A stretch of DNA of 64,000 nt from Lentilactobacillus parakefiri (GTDB lineage: Bacteria; Bacillota; Bacilli; Lactobacillales; Lactobacillaceae): NCBI RefSeq assembly GCF_002157585.1, contig NZ_BDGB01000064.1, forward strand, positions 519-64,518, written 5' to 3'. This document shows, in pieces, positions 34,297 through 42,864 of the stretch; positions within the stretch are counted from its first letter, which is position 1; the number at the start of each line of letters is the position of its first letter. The position numbers and the translations under genes were made by a program. The notes below the pieces were generated by a model. That model searched no databases. It saw only the letters and a program-made list of their open reading frames with translations, and had not been told where the DNA came from.

Positions 34297-35034
34297 ATGA
34301 CCTTACAAGTTTCAAATCTGGTTGGGGGCTACTCCCAAGTACCAGTGCTAAAAGACGTCAATTTTGACGTTAAAGATGGTGAGTTGGTTGGCTTAATTGG
34401 CCTAAACGGGGCCGGAAAGTCAACGACCATCAATCATATTATCGGGTTGTTAACACCCTTTAGAGGATCAATCAAAATTAACGGTATTGGTTTGAACGAT
34501 GACGTTAAACAATATAAAGCCCAAATTGCCTATATTCCTGAGCAACCCATTGTCTACAAAGAATTAACCTTAAAGGAACACTTGGAAATGACCATGTTGG
34601 CGTATGGGCTTGATCAGGATGCGGCTTGGAAACGCGCACATGATCTACTGAAGCTTTTTCGGTTAGACAACAAATTAGACTGGTTCCCAGATAACTTTTC
34701 AAAAGGGATGAGACAAAAGGTGATGATTGTCTGTGCCTTTTTGACTAATGCCAAGCTATTTATTATTGACGAACCGTTTCTTGGCTTGGACCCATTGGCT
34801 GTTAATGACTTGTTGAACCTGATCTCTGAAAGAAAACGACAGGGTGCCAGCATTTTAATGTCGACTCACGTGCTGGATACTGCCCAGCGTTATTGTGACC
34901 GGTTTGTGTTACTTCACGACGGTCAAGTTCGGACAGAAGGTACCATTGAAGAGCTCCGGAAATTATTCCCAGATGCTGGCGATTCACTTAATGATATTTA
35001 CCTGACTTTGGCAAGGGAAGGCGATGCCTCATGA
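34297..35034 (+). CDS. ecsA: ABC transporter ATP-binding protein EcsA
   Basis: 245-residue ATPase of the EcsAB exporter. Walker A GLNGAGKSTTINH, signature FSKGMRQK, Walker B LFIIDEPFLGLDP, and the His switch STHVLDTAQR. In Bacillus, EcsAB loss affects secretion, competence and regulated membrane proteolysis; the transported molecule is unknown. Ribosome site CGGAGG. The stop overlaps the ecsB start by ATGA. An EcsC gene was not seen. Confidence 0.94.
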   Translation: MTLQVSNLVGGYSQVPVLKDVNFDVKDGELVGLIGLNGAGKSTTINHIIGLLTPFRGSIKINGIGLNDDVKQYKAQIAYIPEQPIVYKELTLKEHLEMTMLAYGLDQDAAWKRAHDLLKLFRLDNKLDWFPDNFSKGMRQKVMIVCAFLTNAKLFIIDEPFLGLDPLAVNDLLNLISERKRQGASILMSTHVLDTAQRYCDRFVLLHDGQVRTEGTIEELRKLFPDAGDSLNDIYLTLAREGDAS

Positions 35035-36254
35035 AGCAGTTATTCAGGCAGCGCTTATCAACGCATCTCAAGGAAATGATGCGTTATCTCAGATTAGTTT
35101 TTAACGACTATTTTGTTCTGGCACTGTTATTTGTAATCGGTGGGTTGGGCTACTATTATTCCAACGCACTGAAACAATTGCACACCGGTTTGTGGTGGGC
35201 GCCACTTGTTATTGTCGGAATTCTATTGGTCAGCGTGCAGCTGGGGCGTTTTGCAACTTTGATTGAGGGCCCCGACTATGTTTTTTTGCTGCCTAAAGAG
35301 GCGGAACTCTATCATTATCTTCGGAGCGGTTTTAGATATAGTGTGTCAATCGCCATTGCAATCCAAGTCCTATTTTGGATTTTGCTAATGCCGTTTGTTC
35401 AAGTTACCATGCATGCGACGACAACCGAGTTATATCTGCTTTTGGCAAGCATTTTGATTCTGAAATTAACCTGGTTAAATACGGACTTCGCCCGCAAATA
35501 CCACTTACGACAATCGTGGTTGGCGAGTCGGTTCATCTTTCGATTGCTGGTTCCCGTGATTGCACTGGGTTTGTCAGTCTACATTAATTATTGGATTGGC
35601 CTGATCATTTCTTTGGCTGCGCTTTTGGCCAGCTATTTTACCCGGCAAAATTGGGCTAATCGATCGCTTGATTGGACAACGATGATTGACGATGAAAACA
35701 GTCGGATGCACACCGTCTACCAATTCTTTAATTTATTTACTGACGTCCCAACTTTGCAGGGTTCTGTCAAACGACGTCGTTATGTTGACGGGATCTTGAA
35801 TCGAATCAAACTAATTCCTCGGAATACTTATTTGTACTTGTATGCCCATGGAATTGTCCGCGACAATGAAATGAGTGGGTTGTACGTGCGATTACTCGTG
35901 ATTGGAACCTTGTTTCTGGTATTCGTCAAGGGGGCGCTGTTACCCATCTTTTTGAGCCTATTGTTTGTTTATTTAATCGGCTTCCAAATGATCCCGTTTT
36001 ATTTTCACTTCTCGGATAACGCATTTGTGCATGTGTACCCAATCACTAATCGGTACCAACTAAAAAGTTTTCAAAGGGTTCTACTGTACTTATTGAATAC
36101 AGTAGGTGTCGTTTTTGCAGTGGCAGTGTTAGCCGTTAATTTGGCAACGCCAGTGACTTTCATCGGTGTGATTGTTGGTGAAGTACTCGAAATCTGGCTG
36201 TTTGTCTATCTGTATCTGCCGAAACGCCTCGCTAGAAGCGAACGAACCAGATAA
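35031..36254 (+). CDS. ecsB: ABC transporter permease EcsB
   Basis: 407-residue integral membrane protein with about eight to ten helices, including pairs at about 20-40, 52-72, 105-125 and 300-400. It is the membrane half of EcsAB. The N-terminus LFRQRLSTHLKEMMRYLRLVFND is amphipathic and typical of EcsB. Translational coupling to ecsA and the shared promoter show one unit. trmB follows after 26 bases and may be read from the same transcript. Confidence 0.92.
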   Translation: MKQLFRQRLSTHLKEMMRYLRLVFNDYFVLALLFVIGGLGYYYSNALKQLHTGLWWAPLVIVGILLVSVQLGRFATLIEGPDYVFLLPKEAELYHYLRSGFRYSVSIAIAIQVLFWILLMPFVQVTMHATTTELYLLLASILILKLTWLNTDFARKYHLRQSWLASRFIFRLLVPVIALGLSVYINYWIGLIISLAALLASYFTRQNWANRSLDWTTMIDDENSRMHTVYQFFNLFTDVPTLQGSVKRRRYVDGILNRIKLIPRNTYLYLYAHGIVRDNEMSGLYVRLLVIGTLFLVFVKGALLPIFLSLLFVYLIGFQMIPFYFHFSDNAFVHVYPITNRYQLKSFQRVLLYLLNTVGVVFAVAVLAVNLATPVTFIGVIVGEVLEIWLFVYLYLPKRLARSERTR

Positions 36255-36280
36255 ATTGTTGAATAAAATAGGAGAATGAT

Positions 36281-36922
36281 ATGCGTGTAAGAAAAAAGCC
36301 ATGGGCCGATCAATATATCAAAGACCATGGCGATTATATTGTGACGGATCCAAAGAACTGGTTGGGGAAATGGCAGGACCGGTTTGGCAAGGTTCAACCC
36401 CTCAATGTTGAGATTGGAATTGGCAAGGGACGCTTTATTATTGAAACAGCTCGAGCCAACCCCAACATTAACTATATCGGCATTGAACTGCAGACTTCTG
36501 TCATTGCGACGGCACTTCGGTCATTTATGGCAGATTCATTGCCAAACGTCCAGTTTGTTCTGACTGATGGTGCCGACCTTGATGAATTGTTCTATGAAAA
36601 TGAAATTAAAAAGATTTTCTTGAATTTTTCTGATCCTTGGCCAAAAAAGCGGCATGCCAAACGTCGTTTGACTTCCCCGCTCTTTTTGAAAACTTATAAC
36701 CATGTGCTGGACCAAGATGGCGACATCGAATTCAAAACTGATAATCGTGGGTTGTTTGAATACACCTTGGTCACGATGAACAATTTTCCAATGACATTCG
36801 ATTATGTTTCACTGGATTTGCACCGTTCCCCTGAAAATGAAGCGAATATTGAAACTGAGTATGAGCACAAATTCAGTCCAAAGGGGCCAATTTATAAGCT
36901 GATTGCTCATTTCACAGCGTGA
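36281..36922 (+). CDS. trmB: tRNA (guanine-N7)-methyltransferase
   Basis: 213-residue SAM-dependent enzyme that makes m7G46 in tRNA. Family motifs: PLNVEIGIGKGRF (SAM loop), NYIGIEL, and NFSDPWPKKRHAKRRL with the catalytic Asp, then FKTDNRGLFEY. Normal length. Ribosome site AGGAG nine bases before ATG. Its last 11 bases overlap the end of a convergent small gene on the other strand. Confidence 0.95.
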   Translation: MRVRKKPWADQYIKDHGDYIVTDPKNWLGKWQDRFGKVQPLNVEIGIGKGRFIIETARANPNINYIGIELQTSVIATALRSFMADSLPNVQFVLTDGADLDELFYENEIKKIFLNFSDPWPKKRHAKRRLTSPLFLKTYNHVLDQDGDIEFKTDNRGLFEYTLVTMNNFPMTFDYVSLDLHRSPENEANIETEYEHKFSPKGPIYKLIAHFTA

Positions 36923-37223
36923 TAATTTGATGTTTAACCACTTGTTGTGAAGCTTGGTCGACCCAAAAGGCTTCTGCTTTTCGGTCACCATTAGCGTTCA
37001 AGTAATTAAAGCCAAAGTGAAAAATGGCCGTTGACTCGGTTGCCGGTAGTATGCTCCAGCTGCCGATGTACTTGAAACCTTTTAATGCAGCCGATTGTTT
37101 GGTATCCTTGATGATAGCTGCTAAAAAAGTTTCGTGTTTGCGATCGGACTTAGCCACGATATAGGTACTGGCAGCAAGGGCTGCGAGTGATAGGGCATAG
37201 AAAACTGTTTGTTTTTTCATCAT
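36912..37223 (-). CDS. small membrane-anchored or exported protein, unknown
   Basis: 103 residues (102 if the second ATG at 37220 is used; AGGTG lies just ahead of both). A hydrophobic N-terminal helix (about 5-22) could be a signal anchor. A mixed alpha/beta domain follows with an aromatic ending (AIFHFGFNYLNANGD). I do not recognise a family. Its 3' end overlaps trmB by 11 bases, convergently. It is divergent from the ytpP gene; no obvious partner. Confidence 0.65.
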   Translation of the reverse strand: MMKKQTVFYALSLAALAASTYIVAKSDRKHETFLAAIIKDTKQSAALKGFKYIGSWSILPATESTAIFHFGFNYLNANGDRKAEAFWVDQASQQVVKHQIITL

Positions 37224-37286
37224 TTCACCTGTTTTTTGTATGTAATACGTCTACCTTAGACTATTAGCAGCCGATGAGCAAACTGA

Positions 37287-37315
37287 TTTAGTTGGCCGAA
37301 GATTTATGCTATGAT
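37287..37315 (+). promoter_or_regulatory. promoter of ytpP-ytpR-sftA
   Basis: Extended -10 TGCTATGAT at 37307-37315, with a weak -35 (TTTAGT) 17 bases before the hexamer. Confidence 0.45.
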
Positions 37316-37349
37316 GTACTTTACATTAGTAAGTGAAAGGATGATAATT

Positions 37350-37685
37350 TTGCAAAATTTACCTAAAACGAATTTAAAAGATTTGACCAAACAACTTGAG
37401 AATGGCAAGTATATGCTATTCTTCACGGCCGACTGGTGCCCGGACTGCCGCTTCATCAAACCGGCTATGCCCGCCATTGAAGCCGAATATCCTGAATACA
37501 CATTCTTACAAGTTGATCGTGATGAAAATATTGATCTGGCTGGTGAGATGGGCATTATGGGGATTCCAAGTTTTGTTGCCTATTCAGATGGTCAAGAAAT
37601 CGGCCGCTTCAATAATGGTGACAGAAAGACCAAAGCAGAAGTTGAAAACTTTATTAACTCGTTAGCAAGTACCGTAGAAAAATAA
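37350..37685 (+). CDS. ytpP: thioredoxin-like protein YtpP
   Basis: 111-residue thioredoxin fold with the redox motif TADWCPDCRFI (CPDC instead of CGPC) near residue 33 and the cis-Pro loop GIMGIPSFVAY. A Bacillus gene of this kind precedes ytpQ-ytpR-sftA-murC, as here (ytpQ is absent). Start: AAAGG lies nine bases before TTG 37350; the ATG at 37341 is inside the spacing and would be unusually close. Likely a cytoplasmic thiol-disulfide reductase; target unknown. Confidence 0.88.
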   Translation: MQNLPKTNLKDLTKQLENGKYMLFFTADWCPDCRFIKPAMPAIEAEYPEYTFLQVDRDENIDLAGEMGIMGIPSFVAYSDGQEIGRFNNGDRKTKAEVENFINSLASTVEK

Positions 37686-37709
37686 TTAATTGTTGGAAGG
37701 AATTTTGAA

Positions 37710-38348
37710 ATGTTAATAACCAGTTATAACCCAAACAGTACAGGCGACACAATGGTCCTCATCATGAACCCGGATGTGGGTGAACAAAGCGTGACGATTC
37801 ATGACAAGGTTGCCCGGATTTTTGCAGCTGATACTAATCAGACGTTGGGGTACAACTTTTTAGCAGTAAGCGAAATTCTTCCAGAAATTGTTCATGAAAA
37901 TGGCCAAATTCATTTAACTGAAGAACAGGTTGCTCACTTGAATCAATATTTGGGCGATCACGATTTCCCGGCGGATGTCCGCTATGATAATCAGCCGAAG
38001 TTTGTTGTTGGCTATGTTAAGTCAGTGGCAGACCATCCAAAGGCTAATCATTTACAGATCACTCAAACAGACATTGGCACTGGCAAAGACGTTCAAATTG
38101 TCAGTGGTTCGCCGAACATGCGTGAAGACATTAAAGTGGTGGTTGCTTTGAGTGGCGCCATGATGCCTGACGGCCAGATTATTTGGCCGGGTAAGTTACG
38201 TGGTGTTGAGAGTGATGGAATGATTTGTTCCGGCCGTGAGTTGGGATTGAAGAACGCGCCACAGGTTCCAGGTGTACTGATTTTACCTGATGACTATCAG
38301 GTAGGGGATGCCTTTGATTTTGACAAGGCACAGCATTTATTCGATTAA
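37710..38348 (+). CDS. ytpR: YtpR, putative tRNA-binding (EMAPII OB-fold) protein
   Basis: 212 residues: an N-terminal alpha/beta part and a C-terminal tRNA-binding domain (VVGYVKSVADHPKANHLQIT ... IVSGSPNMREDIKVVVAL ... GMICSGRELGLK), as found in PheT and MetG tails but here standing alone. Binding to tRNA is predicted; its purpose is unknown. Ribosome site GGAAGG ahead of ATG. Second gene of the ytp unit, 24 bases after ytpP and 20 bases before sftA. Confidence 0.92.
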   Translation: MLITSYNPNSTGDTMVLIMNPDVGEQSVTIHDKVARIFAADTNQTLGYNFLAVSEILPEIVHENGQIHLTEEQVAHLNQYLGDHDFPADVRYDNQPKFVVGYVKSVADHPKANHLQITQTDIGTGKDVQIVSGSPNMREDIKVVVALSGAMMPDGQIIWPGKLRGVESDGMICSGRELGLKNAPQVPGVLILPDDYQVGDAFDFDKAQHLFD

Positions 38349-38368
38349 GGATTTTGGGTGGATGAGTA

Positions 38369-40540
38369 ATGAAGCATTATGATGGACCCGCTTTTTTCCG
38401 GCGGAAGGGGATTACCCGAAAGCCTCGTCAAGAGCGGATAACGAAACAGAATAATCAGCCGGCAGTGCCTAAAATCCAAGACACGCGGTCAAACAGGCTC
38501 CTAGATGCCAAATTTGACCGTGGGGATGAGACTCCGGCTTTTTTGAAAGAGATTAAGAATTTCAAACCTCAAAAGCGTTCAAAATCCGATAAACGCAAGC
38601 AGCAAATTCAAACTAATTATTTTCTCAGCCAGGCCCATCGCAGACATCGTTTGTACGATGAATTGACGCGTCGGCTGAGGATTACATATGACGATTTAAT
38701 CGTGATTGCTGATCAACAGCCAACGATTGATCAACCTCGTGAGCAGCGTTCCAATCAACCTGTTCCCAAAACAAAGCCCGTTAAGCCGACTAAGGGTCAA
38801 CCTCAGAACTCATCAGAGAAGTCGCCTGTGCCTGAGCAGCCACAAACCAGTTCAGACCCGGCTATTCGACATTTAAATCGTCAACCCAGGAAGGCTTTGA
38901 GTCAGCACGGGTTGGGGCAGTCGTTCAGTTCAATTATGCATAATCAAAGGGCCAGTGAATCTGACCTTTCTTTGTTTAACGCGCAACAACTTAACCACAA
39001 TGCCGACGTTAAAAAAGTTAATCACATTGGTCAATCGGCTAATGTCGTTGAACGGCAATCCTCATCTCAGACAACTGGATTAAACACTTCGATTGACGAC
39101 CATGGTTACCATTTTCCACCGCTATCTTTATTGTCGAAACCGCAGCAAATGGAATCCGATTCAATTGATGATTGGATCACTCATCAATCTGAGATTCTCA
39201 ATCAAACATTTGCCGCCTTTAAGGTCAATGCGCAGGTTGTTGATTGGACAAATGGGCCAACAGTGACCCAATTTCAAGTTAAATTGGCACTTGGCGTCAA
39301 AGTCAGCCGAATTACCAATTTAACCGATGATTTGAAGCTGGCTTTGGCAGCCAAGGATATTCGAATTGAAGCACCAATTCCCGGAAAAACCACTGTCGGA
39401 ATCGAAATCCCTAATCCTAATCCGAGACCGGTTGTGCTTTCAGAAGTTATTTCGACCAAGCATTTCCAAGATAGTCACTCGCCACTTACGACCGCATTAG
39501 GCGTTGATTTGTCAGGAGTCCCGAGAACGACTGATATCAAGAAAATGCCCCATGGCCTGATTGCTGGGGCAACTGGATCCGGTAAAAGTGTTTTTATCAA
39601 TAGTTTGTTGGTTTCTTTACTGTATAAAGCGACACCGGCGGATTTGCGGTTGCTCTTAATTGACCCCAAGGCAGTGGAACTGGCGCCGTATGATGGGATA
39701 CCACACCTATTATCGCCGGTTATCTCTGATCCACAGGCTGCGGCTGCCTCTCTCAAATGGGTCACCAAGGAAATGGATCAGCGGTATGAAAAATTGGCTG
39801 CAGCGGGTGCTAAAAATATCGAACAGTTCAATCGACAGGCAAGTGAAGCAAAAGAATACGGGCTCAAAATGCCTTATATTCTTGTGATTATTGACGAATT
39901 GGCCGACTTGATGATGGTCGCCTCCAGTGAAGTTGAAGACTACATTGTCCGAATTACTCAAAAAGCCAGGGCAGCCGGCATTCATTTAATTGTGGCCACT
40001 CAGCGTCCAAGTGTTGATATTGTGACTGGAACTATCAAGAATAACATTCCGACGCGAATTGCTTTCATGGTCTCCAGTCAGGTTGATTCCAGAACGATTT
40101 TGGATTCGGCTGGAGCTGAACGGTTACTTGGTCGCGGAGATATGCTGTATCTTGGAAGTGGTGGCAATCAACCAGTCCGATTGCAGGGTGCTTTCGTGAC
40201 CAATCAAGAGCTTGACGGAATTGTTGACTATGTCCGTCAGCAGGGAGAACCTAAATATTTGTTCACACCTGACAGCTTGAAAAAAGCGACTGCTGAAACG
40301 AGTTCTGAGGACCGATTGATGCCCCAAGTTTTAAAATATATTGGCAGCGAAGACACAATTTCGACTTCAAAGCTTCAACGAGTATTTTCAATCGGGTATA
40401 ATAGAGCTGCAAACATTATTGATCATTTGCAGGAAAAGAATTTGATTTCAGAGCAGCAGGGGTCCAAGCCGCGGACAGTGTACTATAAGCAGACGGCAGA
40501 TGAATCCGCTCGGAAATCTCCAGAAAATAATCAAAAATAA
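38369..40540 (+). CDS. sftA: FtsK/SpoIIIE-family DNA translocase SftA (YtpS), soluble form
   Basis: 723-residue septum-associated DNA pump that moves chromosome arms before septum closure. The N-terminal ~240 residues are polar (Gln, Pro, Lys, Ser rich) with no membrane helix, which separates SftA from FtsK. The motor has Walker A AGATGSGKSVFINSLL near 395, Walker B ILVIIDELADLMMV, and the KARAAGIHLIVATQRPS segment. The C-terminal gamma winged helix (LQRVFSIGYNRAANIID) recognises orienting sequences. Gene order ytpR-sftA-murC is as in Bacillus. Confidence 0.94.
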   Translation: MKHYDGPAFFRRKGITRKPRQERITKQNNQPAVPKIQDTRSNRLLDAKFDRGDETPAFLKEIKNFKPQKRSKSDKRKQQIQTNYFLSQAHRRHRLYDELTRRLRITYDDLIVIADQQPTIDQPREQRSNQPVPKTKPVKPTKGQPQNSSEKSPVPEQPQTSSDPAIRHLNRQPRKALSQHGLGQSFSSIMHNQRASESDLSLFNAQQLNHNADVKKVNHIGQSANVVERQSSSQTTGLNTSIDDHGYHFPPLSLLSKPQQMESDSIDDWITHQSEILNQTFAAFKVNAQVVDWTNGPTVTQFQVKLALGVKVSRITNLTDDLKLALAAKDIRIEAPIPGKTTVGIEIPNPNPRPVVLSEVISTKHFQDSHSPLTTALGVDLSGVPRTTDIKKMPHGLIAGATGSGKSVFINSLLVSLLYKATPADLRLLLIDPKAVELAPYDGIPHLLSPVISDPQAAAASLKWVTKEMDQRYEKLAAAGAKNIEQFNRQASEAKEYGLKMPYILVIIDELADLMMVASSEVEDYIVRITQKARAAGIHLIVATQRPSVDIVTGTIKNNIPTRIAFMVSSQVDSRTILDSAGAERLLGRGDMLYLGSGGNQPVRLQGAFVTNQELDGIVDYVRQQGEPKYLFTPDSLKKATAETSSEDRLMPQVLKYIGSEDTISTSKLQRVFSIGYNRAANIIDHLQEKNLISEQQGSKPRTVYYKQTADESARKSPENNQK

Positions 40541-40565
40541 CATAATGGGATAGGTAGGATGTCTA

Positions 40566-41897
40566 ATGAATTCAGATACGGTATATCATTTTGTAGGAAT
40601 TAAAGGAACTGGGATGGCCGCCATGGCCTTAATCTTGCATGACCGTGGTGAGAAAGTGCAGGGGTCAGACATTGACCAGTACACCTTTACGCAACGAGGA
40701 CTTGAAAAGGCCGGCATCAAAATTTTACCCTTTGATGAAAACAACATTCACGAAGGACTGACAGTGATTGCCGGCAACTCCTTTACGGATGACCATCCAG
40801 AGATCAAGAAAGCCAGGGAAATGGGCTTGACGGTTTACCGTTACCACGAGTTTCTTGGCAAAATCATCAAGGGTAAGACCAGTATTGGGGTTTCTGGTGC
40901 CCACGGCAAGACCAGCACGACTGGACTGTTGTCCCATGTGCTTTCGGGAATCGCCCCAACTGATTACTTGATTGGTGATGGTTCTGGGAAGGGTGTCCCA
41001 AATGCCCGTTTCTTCGTTTACGAAGCCGATGAATACCGTCGTCATTTTCTGGCAACTGAACCAGATTACGCCATCATGACTAATATTGATTTTGATCATC
41101 CCGATTACTACAAGAGCATCGATGATGTTGCCGACGCATTTCAAACGTTTGCGAATCAGACGAAGAAGGGAATCTTTGCTTGGGGCGACGACAAACGTCT
41201 CCGTCAACTGAAAGCCAAGGTGCCAATTTATTATTATGGCTTAAACGATACTGATGATTTTCAGGCGGTTGATGTTAAGCGGACAACCAGTGGTTCGAGT
41301 TTTGATGTCACTTACAAGGGTAAAAATCTCGGTAATTTCTCGGTGCCTTTGTTTGGTGAACATAACATTTTCAATTCGTTGGCTGTGATCGCCGTCGCTT
41401 ACTTCGAAGATGTTGACTTAGATGAAATCCGCAAAGAACTAAAGACTTTCCAAGGCGTTAAGCGTCGGTTTGCTGAACGTAAAATTGCCGGGATGACAAT
41501 CATCGACGATTATGCCCATCATCCAACTGAAATTAAAGCAACCATTGATGCTGCTCGTCAGGAATACCCTAGCAAAAAGATCGCGGTTGTCTTTCAACCG
41601 CATACCTTCAGTCGAACAATTGCTTTGATGGATGATTTTGCTAAGAGTTTGAATTTAGCTGACGAAGTTTTCCTGACCTCGATTTATAGTTCACCACGAG
41701 AAAGTCACGGAAAAGTTTCCAGTGAAGACCTATCCAAGAAGATCACGAAGGGTGGTCGCATTTTGTCTGTCGACAACATGTCACCACTGTTGGATTACGA
41801 TAACGACGTGGTGATTTTTATGGGTGCCGGCGACATTCAAAAGTACGAGAAATCTTATGAAGATCTGTTAAGTCATTTGAGCAAAAAGATTAATTAA
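40566..41897 (+). CDS. murC: UDP-N-acetylmuramate-L-alanine ligase
   Basis: 443-residue Mur ligase that adds L-Ala to UDP-MurNAc, the first stem-peptide step. N-terminal [14 protein letters not shown] (UDP loop), ATP loop [15 protein letters not shown] near residue 108, central EADEYRRHF and [11 protein letters not shown], and C-terminal [14 protein letters not shown] and HTFSRT. Normal length. 26 bases after sftA, so the final gene of the ytp unit. A separate promoter for the next gene follows. Confidence 0.96.
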   Translation: MNSDTVYHFVGIKGTGMAAMALILHDRGEKVQGSDIDQYTFTQRGLEKAGIKILPFDENNIHEGLTVIAGNSFTDDHPEIKKAREMGLTVYRYHEFLGKIIKGKTSIGVSGAHGKTSTTGLLSHVLSGIAPTDYLIGDGSGKGVPNARFFVYEADEYRRHFLATEPDYAIMTNIDFDHPDYYKSIDDVADAFQTFANQTKKGIFAWGDDKRLRQLKAKVPIYYYGLNDTDDFQAVDVKRTTSGSSFDVTYKGKNLGNFSVPLFGEHNIFNSLAVIAVAYFEDVDLDEIRKELKTFQGVKRRFAERKIAGMTIIDDYAHHPTEIKATIDAARQEYPSKKIAVVFQPHTFSRTIALMDDFAKSLNLADEVFLTSIYSSPRESHGKVSSEDLSKKITKGGRILSVDNMSPLLDYDNDVVIFMGAGDIQKYEKSYEDLLSHLSKKIN

Positions 41898-41934
41898 GAT
41901 ATCCTATAGAAGTCGTTAGTTGAGTCGTAAATAC

Positions 41935-41962
41935 TTGATTAATGGCTTTTATTTGGTAGAAT
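41935..41962 (+). promoter_or_regulatory. promoter of the Bax1-I family gene
   Basis: TTGATT, 16-base spacer, TAGAAT, 79 bases before the start. Confidence 0.5.
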
Positions 41963-42040
41963 TATTTAACAGTATAAGTATAAATACTGCAAATTGTTTG
42001 AGGCAATATTTGAACTTACAAACAAAAGGGAGCGGATTGA

Positions 42041-42763
42041 ATGAACAATTATCCAAACGAACAACAGAAAGCTCGACGAGTCGTCAACAACGCAGCCGGG
42101 TTGAATGCTTTTTTAACCAAAATGTATGGTTGGATGAGTTTGGCGGTTTTAGTCTCTGCCGCAACAGCATTTTTAGTTAGCGGTTCGACTGCCGGTGGAA
42201 TGGCTGTTTACATTGCCAGTCACCAAGGTGTCATGTGGGGGTCAATGATTTTGTGGTTTGTCCTACCATTTGTCATTTCACTTCAGGCATTGAAACGGCC
42301 AACCCTTGCGTTTACGGTCTTGATGTTATATGCAATTCTAAGTGGCTTTGTCTTTGCGACGATTGCCTGGGCATATACGGGTGCCTCAATTGCGGCAGCT
42401 TTTGTTTCCGCCTCGGCAATTTTCATCACAATGACGACCGTTGGGTTAGTGACCCACAAGAATCTCGATCGTTGGGGTGCGCAAGCGACGGCAGCTTTAA
42501 TTGCTTTAATCATTGCCATGATTATTAACATTTTCTTACGCAGTTCGGTGATTTCATTTGTTTTCTCAATCATTGCAGTGCTAATCTTCACGGTTTTAAC
42601 TGCCTATGATACCCAAAAAATGAAACAAATGTACAACCAGTATTCGGGGAACGGTGAAGTTTCCATGACCGGTTTGGCAGTCTTCGGTGCTTTACAATTG
42701 TACTTGGACTTTGTGAATCTATTTCTCCAATTACTCTCGATTTTCGGCAATAACGACCGTTAA
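42041..42763 (+). CDS. Bax inhibitor-1 / YccA family membrane protein
   Basis: 240 residues with seven membrane helices, typical of BI-1/YccA (UPF0005). The N-terminal NAAGLNAFLTKMYGWMSLAVLVSA and the conserved last part LTAYDTQKMKQMYNQ ... GALQLYLDFVNLFLQLL with paired Asp are family marks; the Asp pair forms the pH-sensitive calcium-leak site in studied BI-1 proteins. Physiological role in lactobacilli unknown. ATG preceded by AAAAGGGAG. Own promoter; followed by a terminator. Confidence 0.92.
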   Translation: MNNYPNEQQKARRVVNNAAGLNAFLTKMYGWMSLAVLVSAATAFLVSGSTAGGMAVYIASHQGVMWGSMILWFVLPFVISLQALKRPTLAFTVLMLYAILSGFVFATIAWAYTGASIAAAFVSASAIFITMTTVGLVTHKNLDRWGAQATAALIALIIAMIINIFLRSSVISFVFSIIAVLIFTVLTAYDTQKMKQMYNQYSGNGEVSMTGLAVFGALQLYLDFVNLFLQLLSIFGNNDR

Positions 42764-42778
42764 TTTAGACCTTGTTAC

Positions 42779-42812
42779 AACGATTGGCCATTGATTTGGT
42801 TAATCGTTTTTT
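42779..42812 (+). terminator. terminator before polA
   Basis: AACGATTGGCCA ... TGGTTAATCGTT hairpin followed by TTTTTT. Confidence 0.8.
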
Positions 42813-42823
42813 ATTATCTGTCG

Positions 42824-42832
42824 TGGTAAAAT
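42824..42832 (+). promoter_or_regulatory. extended -10 promoter of polA
   Basis: TGGTAAAAT, 33 bases before the polA start; no good -35. Confidence 0.4.
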
Positions 42833-42864
42833 TAGAGTAATAGTTTTCATCAGAGGAGAAGTTA

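Noticed and set aside
40725-41207. Minus-strand frame of 160 codons within murC
   Set aside because: Shadow of murC; composition and lack of a start site argue against a gene.
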